From positions 1 through 5,527 of the forward strand of contig CALMLJ010000036.1 in NCBI GenBank assembly GCA_937868025.1: a stretch of DNA of 5,527 bases. The letters run 5' to 3'. Positions 1 to 5,060 of this stretch are shown here, in pieces (within the stretch, counting starts at the first letter, position 1; each line of letters opens with the position of its first letter). The stretch comes from an uncultured Acidimicrobiaceae bacterium. GTDB lineage: Bacteria > Actinomycetota > Acidimicrobiia > Acidimicrobiales > Microtrichaceae. Under the pieces are notes generated by a model that did not search any database, was not told the DNA's origin, and worked only from the letters and a program-made list of their open reading frames with translations. Made by a program: the position numbers and the translations under genes.

Positions 1-358
1 CCGTCGACGTGCCGGCCTCGACCAGAGCACGCAACGTCGGGTCGTCGTCGGAGCGACCCAACGGCTTGCGGGTCGAACCGAAGGCGACGAGCGTCGACGT
101 CGACAGCTTCAGCTCCGCAGGGGCACGACGGAAGAACTCCTCGTCCTTCGGGTTCGACAGCGGGTAGCCGCCCTCGATCCAGTGCACGCCCAACCAGTCG
201 AGCTGCTCGGCAACGCGCAACTTGTCGTCGACCGACAACGAAATGCCCTCGAACTGCGCACCGTCGCGCAACGTCGTGTCGAAGATCTCGACAGCGCGCA
301 CCGGCTCCGGTTCACCCCCGACGTTCGGAAGGTCGAGGCCGGGCAGGTCGGAACTCAC
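1..358 (-). CDS. cimA: Citramalate synthase-like enzyme (N-terminal part, cut by window edge)
   Basis: The first 119 residues of an alpha-isopropylmalate/citramalate synthase family enzyme, continuing past base 1. Enzymes of the CimA type condense pyruvate with acetyl-CoA to (R)-citramalate, the entry to 2-oxobutyrate and isoleucine without threonine. The HMGL-like TIM-barrel opening is visible as EIFDTTLRDGAQ at residues 24-35, holding the family's catalytic Arg-Asp pair (R31, D32). It is followed by EGISLSVDDKLRVAEQLDWLG at 38-58 and IEGGYP at 61-66, a wording I associate with the citramalate rather than the LeuA branch. The start is the GTG at 358-356, which overlaps the ilvE stop as GTGA and has a weak GGTGGA upstream. 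A later GTG at codon 20 is possible but would lose the coupling. Specificity residues lie beyond the window, so a 2-isopropylmalate or homocitrate synthase cannot be fully excluded. Confidence 0.85.
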   Translation of the reverse strand, partial: MSSDLPGLDLPNVGGEPEPVRAVEIFDTTLRDGAQFEGISLSVDDKLRVAEQLDWLGVHWIEGGYPLSNPKDEEFFRRAPAELKLSTSTLVAFGSTRKPLGRSDDDPTLRALVEAGTST

Positions 359-1269
359 GCCAGTTCCACCCAACTGCGGTACTTGTCGACCTTGCCACGA
401 ACGACGTCGGCGTAGGTGTCGGCGATGGCCTGGCTCATCGGGCCAGGGCACGGGATCGGGCGATCGTCGACCGAGTTGACCGTCGACACCTCGGCAGCGG
501 TGCCGCACACGAACATCTCGTCGGCGACGTACAGGTCGCTGCGCGTCAGCTCACCCTCCACGACCTCGAACCCGAGGTCGGTGGCGATCGATGACACCGT
601 CGACTGCGTGATGCCCTCGAGGGCACCCGCCGAGAGGGGCGGCGTGATGAAGCGGCCGTGACGGGCCACGAAGATGTTCTCGCCGGTGCATTCCGAGACG
701 AGGCCCGTCTTGTTGAGCATGATCGCCTCGTCGTAGCCGGCCTTGAGGGCCTCGACCTTGGCGAGCGACGAGTTCACGTAGTTGCCCGTCGTCTTCGACG
801 CCGGCGGCATCGTGTTGTGGTCATGGCGCGTCCACGAGCTGATCTTCATGCGCACGCCCTTCGACACCGCCTCGTCGCCGAGGTACGCGCCCCACGGCCA
901 GCACGCGATCGCGACGTCGACGCTGCACGGCAGCGTGTTGAGCCCCATCTCGCCGTACCCGTAGTACGCGATCGGACGGATGTAGCAGCCGGGGAGCCCC
1001 GACGACCGCACCGTCTCCTTCGTCGCCTCGACGATCTCCTCGACCGTGTACGGAATGTCCATCATGAGGATCGCCGCCGAACGGAACAGCCGCTCGATGT
1101 GCTCGGTCAGCCGGAACACACCGGGACCGTCGGCCGTCTCGTAGGCCCGGATGCCCTCGAACACGCCCATGCCGTAGTGCAGCGTGTGCGTGAGCACGTG
1201 GATGTTGGCCTGGTCCCAGTCGACCAGTTCGCCGTTCATCCAGATCTTGGGCGTGGGGGTGATGGGCAT
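355..1269 (-). CDS. ilvE: Branched-chain amino-acid aminotransferase
   Basis: A 304-residue fold-type IV PLP enzyme that exchanges the amino group between glutamate and the 2-oxo acids of leucine, isoleucine and valine; cytosolic. Length matches the family (about 300-310). The N-terminal HYGMGVFEGIRAYE block (residues 31-44) is the class-IV substrate-pocket signature. The Schiff-base lysine is K159 in SKTTGNY, the same number as in E. coli IlvE. The pyridine-nitrogen glutamate is E193 in SECTGEN, followed by the PLP-phosphate loops EGITQST (218-224) and CGTAAEVS (255-262). The ATG at 1269-1267 has a GAAGGA ribosome-binding site (1279-1284, minus strand) nine bases upstream. It lies 44 nt after leuB and its stop overlaps the next gene's start by 4 nt, so it is the middle gene of a branched-chain amino-acid operon. 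A D-amino-acid or aminodeoxychorismate-lyase relative is unlikely given the full IlvE motif set and context. Confidence 0.96.
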   Translation of the reverse strand: MPITPTPKIWMNGELVDWDQANIHVLTHTLHYGMGVFEGIRAYETADGPGVFRLTEHIERLFRSAAILMMDIPYTVEEIVEATKETVRSSGLPGCYIRPIAYYGYGEMGLNTLPCSVDVAIACWPWGAYLGDEAVSKGVRMKISSWTRHDHNTMPPASKTTGNYVNSSLAKVEALKAGYDEAIMLNKTGLVSECTGENIFVARHGRFITPPLSAGALEGITQSTVSSIATDLGFEVVEGELTRSDLYVADEMFVCGTAAEVSTVNSVDDRPIPCPGPMSQAIADTYADVVRGKVDKYRSWVELA

Positions 1270-1278
1270 CTCTGTCTG

Positions 1279-1284
1279 TCCTTC
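1279..1284 (-). promoter_or_regulatory. Ribosome-binding site of ilvE
   Basis: On the minus strand GAAGGA sits nine bases before the ATG of the aminotransferase, in the short gap after the leuB stop codon. It fixes the start and shows that ilvE has its own translation signal inside the operon. Confidence 0.75.
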
Positions 1285-1313
1285 TCGTTCGACTGGGGTT
1301 GGTTGCTTCGGAA

Positions 1314-2306
1314 CTACAGAGCCGCGGCGATGGCGTCGCCGACCTCGGTGGTGGAACCGGTGTAGCGCTCGGGCGATTCGCAGGCCTTCTGGATGCGCTC
1401 GGCAGCGTCGGTCTCGCCGAGGAAGTCGAGCATCATCGCGGCGCTCAGGATCGCTGCAATCGGGTTGGCCAGGTTCTGCCCGGCGATGTCGGGGGCCGTG
1501 CCGTGGACCGGTTCGAACATCGACGGCCCGGTGCGGTCGGGGTTGAGGTTGGCGGAGGCCGCGTAGCCGACGCCGCCGGCGACGGCGCCACCGAGGTCGG
1601 TGAGGATGTCACCGAACAGGTTGTCGGTGACGACGACGTCGTAACGCTCGGGGCGCTCCACGAAGTGGATGCACGCGGCGTCGATGTGGTCGTAGCCGGT
1701 GGTGACGTCGGGGTACTCGGCGGCCACGATGTCGAACGTGCGCTGCCAGAGGTCGCCGGCGAACGTGAGCACGTTCTTCTTGTGGATCAGGTGCAGCGTC
1801 TTGCGCTCGGTGTGGTTGGCCTTCTCGAACGCGTAGCGGATGCAGCGCTCGGCGCCGAAGCGGGTGTTGACCGAGCCCTGCGTGGCCACCTCGAGCGGTG
1901 TGCCCTTGCGCAGGAACCCGCCCTCGCCGGCGTAGGTGCCTTCCGTGTTCTCACGGATGACCTCGCAGTTGATCTTCGGAGGCAGCCGGAACGGGCGGAG
2001 GTTGATGTACATGTCGAGCTCGAAGCGCATCTTGAGCAGGATTCCCCGCTCGACGAGGCCGGCCGGGGCGGCGACACCGGGGGCCGGGTCGCCCACCGCG
2101 CCGAGCAGGATCGCGTCGACCGAGCGCCATTCGTCGAGTGTCTCGTCGGGGAGCACCACGCCGTCGCGCAGGTAGCGGGCGGCACCCAGGTCGTAGTCGA
2201 TGCGCTCATAGGAGACGCCGACGGCATCGATGACCTTGAGGGCCTCGGCAGTGACCTCGGGGCCGATGCCGTCGCCACCGACGACGGCGATGCGATGTGA
2301 ACTCAT
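1314..2306 (-). CDS. leuB: 3-isopropylmalate dehydrogenase, actinobacterial type
   Basis: A 330-residue isocitrate/isopropylmalate dehydrogenase family enzyme. LeuB oxidatively decarboxylates 3-isopropylmalate to 4-methyl-2-oxovalerate in leucine synthesis, and the same enzyme can convert 3-methylmalate to 2-oxobutyrate in the citramalate route. Visible motifs are GDGIGPEV (11-18), substrate arginines R94, R104 and R118 (MRFELD, INLRP, IRENTEG), Y125, the catalytic lysine in HKKNVL (K176 by alignment with DKANVL), and metal-binding aspartates D209, D233 and D237 (HIDAA, FGDILTD). HGTAPDIAG (268-276) carries Asp273, the position that favours NAD over NADP; NADP isocitrate dehydrogenases have Lys there. 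It is slightly shorter than E. coli LeuB (363), as is usual for the actinobacterial branch. The ATG has GGAG (2315-2318) eight bases upstream. It is the first gene of the operon. Tartrate or isocitrate dehydrogenase is a less likely reading. Confidence 0.93.
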   Translation of the reverse strand: MSSHRIAVVGGDGIGPEVTAEALKVIDAVGVSYERIDYDLGAARYLRDGVVLPDETLDEWRSVDAILLGAVGDPAPGVAAPAGLVERGILLKMRFELDMYINLRPFRLPPKINCEVIRENTEGTYAGEGGFLRKGTPLEVATQGSVNTRFGAERCIRYAFEKANHTERKTLHLIHKKNVLTFAGDLWQRTFDIVAAEYPDVTTGYDHIDAACIHFVERPERYDVVVTDNLFGDILTDLGGAVAGGVGYAASANLNPDRTGPSMFEPVHGTAPDIAGQNLANPIAAILSAAMMLDFLGETDAAERIQKACESPERYTGSTTEVGDAIAAAL

Positions 2307-2355
2307 GGGCAGTACTCCAGACAGGCAGGCTCTCGAAGCGAACCAGGACCCGACG

Positions 2356-2385
2356 AGACTACCGGTGTCTGGTGAGCCCCGTCAG
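2356..2385 (-). promoter_or_regulatory. Predicted promoter of the leuB-ilvE-cimA operon
   Basis: Reading the minus strand, CTGACG (2385-2380) is a -35-like box, followed by an 18-nt spacer and TAGTCT (2361-2356), a good TANNNT -10 box. Initiation would fall near 2349, giving a leader of about 43 nt that contains the GGAG ribosome-binding site at 2315-2318. I see no leader peptide with repeated branched-chain codons and no T-box-like structure in this leader, so attenuation is not indicated. Confidence 0.6.
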
Positions 2386-2490
2386 AGCCATCCGGCGGCG
2401 ACGACCTACCCGGACCCGCGCCGAGCCGGCGGCGACCCATGGGTGATTCTTCCCGATCGCCGAATTTCGGTCTCGCACCTCGTTCGAGCG

Positions 2491-2499
2491 TGACATGAT
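2491..2499 (+). promoter_or_regulatory. Predicted extended -10 promoter of the DUF222/HNH gene
   Basis: TGACATGAT reads as an extended -10 element (TGn plus CATGAT, four of six matches to TATAAT), ending six bases before the GTG start at 2506. Initiation would fall on or next to the start codon, which suggests a leaderless mRNA. No convincing -35 box is seen 16-19 nt upstream. The only Shine-Dalgarno-like string, GGAG at 2500-2503, is two bases from GTG and too close to work. Confidence 0.45.
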
Positions 2500-2505
2500 G
2501 GAGTC

Positions 2506-3939
2506 GTGACGAACACAAGTTCGATTCGAACCAACGGAGGCCACTCCGAGCAGGCCGACGTGGCGGCCCTGCTCCGCACCTGCGTCTCGACGCTCGAGAC
2601 CGTCATGGCCGATCTCGACCCCGCTGCCGTGCCGCTGCCCCACGTGACCGGCCTCTGGAAGTTGTTCTCCCGTGCCCAGAAGCTGAGCGCCGCAGGCGAG
2701 CTCAGCCTCGCCGACCAGGTGCGCCGGGCCGACGAGTGGCGGCGGTCGGGATTCCAGTCAGCCGAGGAGTGGATGGCCCGCCAGAAGGGCACCTCGGTCG
2801 GCGACGCCCGCGGCCGGCTCGAAGCGTCCAAACAGCTCGAGGCGCTCCCCGACACCGCGGCCGCACTGCGAGCCGGCCTCGTGTCGCCCGAACAAGCCGT
2901 CATCGTCGCCGATGCCGCGATCGCCAACCCGGCCGCCGAGGCCGACCTGTTGCGTCAGGCAGGACGCGACTCCCACAGCGGCCTCCGGCGAGAGGCAGCC
3001 CGCCGCAAGGCGCAAGCGCTCCCCGACGGCGAGGAACGCGCCCGGCGCCACCACCGCGAACGCAAGGCCAACGTCTGGACCGACGCTGAAGGGCGGTGCA
3101 ACCTCGCCGCCCAGGGTCCACTGTCCGCATCCGCCGGGTTCGTGGCATGGCTCGAACGCGAGACCGATCGACGCTTCCGCGAGGCGCAGCGAGCTGGCGC
3201 ACGCGAACCCCGTGAGGCCTACATGTTCGACGCGCTGATGTCGCTCTCGGAGTCGGGGTCGGAATCGGGGTCGGGATCGGGATCGGGCAACGACCGCCGG
3301 CGGGTGGCACCGAAGCACCTGGCCCTGATCCGAGTCGATCTCACGGCCCTCCGGCGTGGCAGCGTCGCCGGCGACGAGCTCTGTGAGATCGGCGGACTGG
3401 GGCCGGTCTCGGTGAGCGAGGCCCGAGAGCTCCTCGGCGACTCGATCCTTCACCTCGTGATCACCAAGGGCCAAGCGGTGCAGTCGATCACGCACCTGGG
3501 TCGGGGCCCCAACGCGGTGCAGCAACTTGCGCTCCTGTGGCAGTCCGAGACGTGCTCGGTGCTCGGGTGCGCACGCACCCGCGTCGAACACGACCATCGC
3601 ATCGAGTTCAACGAGACCAGGCACACCCGACTCGACGAACTCGATCCCCTGTGCACGTTCCATCACCGACAGAAGACGCACCGAGGTTGGGCGCTCGTCG
3701 CCGGCAGCGGTGACCGAGACTTCGTCCCGCCCGACGACCCCCGGCACCCTGCCCGGGTGGCCGACGGTCGACGATCGACAGTCCCGCCAACCGCACCCGC
3801 ACCGACACGTGCGGCGCCCGGCGTGAGTCCCGAGCTCGCGGCCCGGCTGTGCCGAGTCCGGGCGAGGATCGGAGCGCGATCCCGGGACTGCCCCGAGGTG
3901 GCCGAGTTCCTGTCCCGGGTCAACGCCTATCTCGACTGA
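2506..3939 (+). CDS. DUF222 domain protein with C-terminal HNH-endonuclease-like motif
   Basis: A 477-residue protein of the DUF222/13E12-repeat type, abundant in Actinobacteria and of unknown biological role. The helical DUF222 part covers roughly residues 20-235 (LWKLFSRAQKLSAAGELSLA, then LRAGLVSPEQAVIVADA at 121-137). A Ser/Gly/Glu linker follows at 248-261. A second conserved block, CEIGGLGPVSVSEARELLGD (293-312), leads into THLGRGPNAVQQLALLW (329-345). The HNH-like module has C350 and C355 (CSVLGC), EHDH at 361-364, then LDELDPLC (376-383) with HH at 386-387 and K390. This Cys-x4-Cys ... Cys-x2-His arrangement suggests a structural zinc plus a beta-beta-alpha-metal nuclease core; nuclease activity is inferred, not shown. 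The tail (about 403-440) is Pro/Arg-rich and probably disordered. GTG at 2506 is chosen because a -10 box ends six bases upstream; the next in-frame ATG is codon 34. It stands alone, divergent from leuB. Confidence 0.88.
   Translation: MTNTSSIRTNGGHSEQADVAALLRTCVSTLETVMADLDPAAVPLPHVTGLWKLFSRAQKLSAAGELSLADQVRRADEWRRSGFQSAEEWMARQKGTSVGDARGRLEASKQLEALPDTAAALRAGLVSPEQAVIVADAAIANPAAEADLLRQAGRDSHSGLRREAARRKAQALPDGEERARRHHRERKANVWTDAEGRCNLAAQGPLSASAGFVAWLERETDRRFREAQRAGAREPREAYMFDALMSLSESGSESGSGSGSGNDRRRVAPKHLALIRVDLTALRRGSVAGDELCEIGGLGPVSVSEARELLGDSILHLVITKGQAVQSITHLGRGPNAVQQLALLWQSETCSVLGCARTRVEHDHRIEFNETRHTRLDELDPLCTFHHRQKTHRGWALVAGSGDRDFVPPDDPRHPARVADGRRSTVPPTAPAPTRAAPGVSPELAARLCRVRARIGARSRDCPEVAEFLSRVNAYLD
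3247..3288 (+). repeat. In-frame hexanucleotide repeat (TCG-GNN, seven units)
   Basis: Seven consecutive six-base units of the form TCG-GNN (second codons GAG, GGG, GAA, GGG, GGA, GGA, GGC) encode Ser-Glu or Ser-Gly pairs at residues 248-261 of the DUF222/HNH protein. The array sits between the two conserved halves of the protein and looks like a flexible linker. Being a multiple of three, gain or loss of units would change linker length without a frameshift. Confidence 0.9.
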
Positions 3940-4092
3940 GTTCCGAACCGGCACCCACGGTCACAACCTCGATCACATCGCTGATCACATCGCGATCACC
4001 ACCCCGACGACTGTCCGGGTGGCGGTCGCGCGTGCCCACGCTCACAGCAGGGCTCGGTGCATTCGTCATGGCGAACGATAGGCTCGTCCGCC
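3940..4092. other. Intergenic region with three spaced GATCAC motifs
   Basis: No gene is seen between the DUF222/HNH stop and greA. GATCACATCG occurs twice (3971-3980 and 3983-3992), followed by GATCAC at 3994-3999, so the GATCAC cores repeat every 11-12 bases. Further on, GCGTG-CC-CACGC (4030-4041) is a short perfect inverted repeat. No T-rich terminator follows the DUF222 gene. The right end holds the greA -10 box. Function of the repeats is unknown; they could be a regulator site or chance. Confidence 0.5.
4079..4084 (+). promoter_or_regulatory. Predicted -10 box of greA
   Basis: TAGGCT matches the actinobacterial TANNNT -10 consensus and ends eight bases before the ATG at 4093. Initiation near 4090-4092 would leave a leader of only a few bases, and no Shine-Dalgarno sequence is seen before this ATG, so the mRNA is probably leaderless. 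No clear -35 box is present at 17-18 nt. This site also argues for ATG 4093 over the upstream in-frame GTG at 4057. Confidence 0.55.
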
Positions 4093-4566
4093 ATGAGTGA
4101 GTCCGAGTACCAACTTTCCCAAGCCGCGTACGATCGGCTGAAGGCCGAGCTCGACGAGCTGACGACGGTCGGACGCATCAACATCGCCCGCAAGATCGAA
4201 GTCGCTCGTGAGATGGGCGACCTGTCCGAGAACGGCGACTACCACGCCGCCAAGGAAGAGCAAGGCAAGATGGAAGGCCGGATCGGCCATCTCGCCGCCC
4301 TCATCGAGCGATCGACCATCATCAGCGAGGACGGCCCGCTCGACGCCGTCGCCCAGGGATGCGTCGTCACCATCGTGTACGAGGGCGACGACGAAGAGGA
4401 GCAGTTCCTCATCGGCTCGATCGAGGAGCGCCGCGACGGGGTCGAGGTCATCTCCCCCACCTCCCCGCTCGGCGGTGCGCTGCTCGGCGCCAAAGCCGGC
4501 GAGAAGGTGACCTTCGAAGCGCCCACCGGCGAGCTCACCGTCGAGGTCGTCCGCTTCGAGCGCTGA
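4093..4566 (+). CDS. greA: Transcription elongation factor GreA
   Basis: A 157-residue GreA, matching the usual 158. It enters the secondary channel of RNA polymerase and stimulates cleavage of the backtracked RNA 3' end, restarting stalled complexes. The N-terminal antiparallel coiled coil spans about residues 5-75, and its tip carries MGDLSENGDYHAAKEEQG (41-58) with the acidic residues D43 and E46, equivalent to E. coli D41 and E44 that position the catalytic metal. The C-terminal FKBP-like domain (about 83-157) ends with SPLGGALLGAKAGEKV (124-139), a typical GreA signature, and the TVEVV strand. An in-frame GTG at 4057 would add 12 unconserved residues; the ATG is preferred for family length and because a -10 box lies inside that extension. 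mscL follows 88 nt downstream. Confidence 0.96.
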   Translation: MSESEYQLSQAAYDRLKAELDELTTVGRINIARKIEVAREMGDLSENGDYHAAKEEQGKMEGRIGHLAALIERSTIISEDGPLDAVAQGCVVTIVYEGDDEEEQFLIGSIEERRDGVEVISPTSPLGGALLGAKAGEKVTFEAPTGELTVEVVRFER

Positions 4567-4574
4567 GCGCGCTG

Positions 4575-4602
4575 ATCCCGACCTCGGGGAAACGATCGGG
4601 AT
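4575..4602 (+). terminator. Hairpin between greA and mscL, possible weak terminator
   Basis: ATCCCGA (4575-4581) pairs perfectly with TCGGGAT (4596-4602) across a 14-nt loop, starting eight bases after the greA stop. The loop contains CGGG (4585-4588), which can pair instead with CCCG at 4577-4580, so two mutually exclusive folds exist. Only TTT follows shortly after, so intrinsic termination would be weak. The 3' arm touches a possible mscL -10 box. Confidence 0.4.
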
Positions 4603-4607
4603 AACTT
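4602..4607 (+). promoter_or_regulatory. Possible -10 box of mscL
   Basis: TAACTT fits TANNNT. With initiation near 4613-4615 it would give a leader of about 40 nt carrying the GAAAGG ribosome-binding site. The -35 position is poor (at best CCGACC at an 18-nt spacing), so mscL could instead be read from the greA promoter through the hairpin. Confidence 0.3.
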
Positions 4608-4639
4608 TCGCAGCGGTGTTGGGCACCCCCGACACAGAC

Positions 4640-4645
4640 GAAAGG
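4640..4645 (+). promoter_or_regulatory. Ribosome-binding site deciding the mscL start
   Basis: GAAAGG lies nine bases before the ATG at 4655 and lets translation begin exactly at the conserved MFAGFKKF end of MscL, ruling against an upstream in-frame TTG at 4619 or other extension. Confidence 0.65.
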
Positions 4646-4654
4646 CAGATCCCC

Positions 4655-5026
4655 ATGTTCGCTGGTTTCAAGAAGTTCATCCTGCAGGGCAACGTCATCG
4701 ACCTCGCCGTCGGCGTCGTCATCGGCGCCGCGTTCGGCGCGCTCGTCAAAGCGTTCACCGACGCCTTCATCACCCCGCTGATCGCAGCGATCACCGGCGG
4801 CGGAACAACCGGCGGTACGTTCACGATCAACGACCAGGTCTTCAACTACGGGGCGTTCATCAGCGCGATCATCACGTTCGTGCTGACCGCGGCAGTCGTC
4901 TACTTCGTGATCGTCGCCCCCATGAACATCCTCAAGGAGAAGCGCGCCAAGGGCGTCGAGGACGACGTCGAGCCCTCCAACGAAGAGAAGATGATCGCCC
5001 TGCTGGAGCAGATCGCCGGCAAGTAG
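4655..5026 (+). CDS. mscL: Large-conductance mechanosensitive channel MscL
   Basis: A 123-residue inner-membrane channel that forms a homopentamer and opens under membrane tension to release solutes on hypo-osmotic shock. The N-terminal amphipathic helix MFAGFKKFILQGN (1-13) leads into the family signature DLAVGVVIGAAFGALVKAF (16-34) of the pore-lining first transmembrane helix. A short glycine-rich periplasmic loop (48-66, GGGTTGG) is followed by the second transmembrane helix (about 68-90, ending VAPMN). The charged tail has the conserved C-terminal bundle helix EEKMIALLEQIAGK (110-123). It is somewhat shorter than E. coli (136) and M. tuberculosis (151) MscL, mainly in the loop and tail; nothing essential appears missing. 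It lies downstream of greA on the same strand and converges with the Ppx-like gene, 34 nt between stop codons. Confidence 0.97.
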   Translation: MFAGFKKFILQGNVIDLAVGVVIGAAFGALVKAFTDAFITPLIAAITGGGTTGGTFTINDQVFNYGAFISAIITFVLTAAVVYFVIVAPMNILKEKRAKGVEDDVEPSNEEKMIALLEQIAGK

Positions 5027-5035
5027 TCGATCGCC

Positions 5036-5056
5036 CGGCGCTGGGGGCCGGCGCCG
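5036..5056. terminator. GC hairpin between convergent mscL and ppx-like genes
   Basis: CGGCGC (5036-5041) and GCGCCG (5051-5056) form a perfect six-base-pair stem with a nine-base loop in the 34-bp gap between two converging genes. It could serve both transcripts. There is no T-tract on either side, so it is a candidate only; in such GC-rich DNA a stem of this size can arise by chance. Confidence 0.4.
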
Positions 5057-5060
5057 AACG

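Noticed and set aside
1299..2300. 333-codon plus-strand open frame opposite leuB
   Set aside because: Low-complexity Val/Gly/Asp/Arg-rich translation, antisense to a clear LeuB; a GC-driven shadow.
2307..2349. Leader-peptide attenuator or T-box in the leuB leader
   Set aside because: The leader is only about 43 nt, with no run of Leu/Ile/Val codons, no T-box motif and no terminator hairpin.
2471..2490. Possible LexA/SOS box before the DUF222 gene, as some 13E12-type genes are DNA-damage induced
   Set aside because: GTTCGAGC is present but there is no GAAC-N4-GTTC palindrome or near match in the 199-bp promoter region.
2506..3939. Mobile element (group II intron or transposon) suggested by the HNH motif
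   Set aside because: No reverse transcriptase, transposase, terminal inverted repeats or target duplications flank the gene, and the N-terminal part is DUF222.
2758..3954. 398-codon open frame on the minus strand opposite the DUF222/HNH gene
   Set aside because: Its translation resembles no family I know and lies fully antisense to a gene with conserved motifs; long antisense frames are expected in high-GC DNA.
4066..4845. 259-codon minus-strand open frame across greA, the gap and mscL
   Set aside because: Antisense to two well-recognised genes and without motifs.
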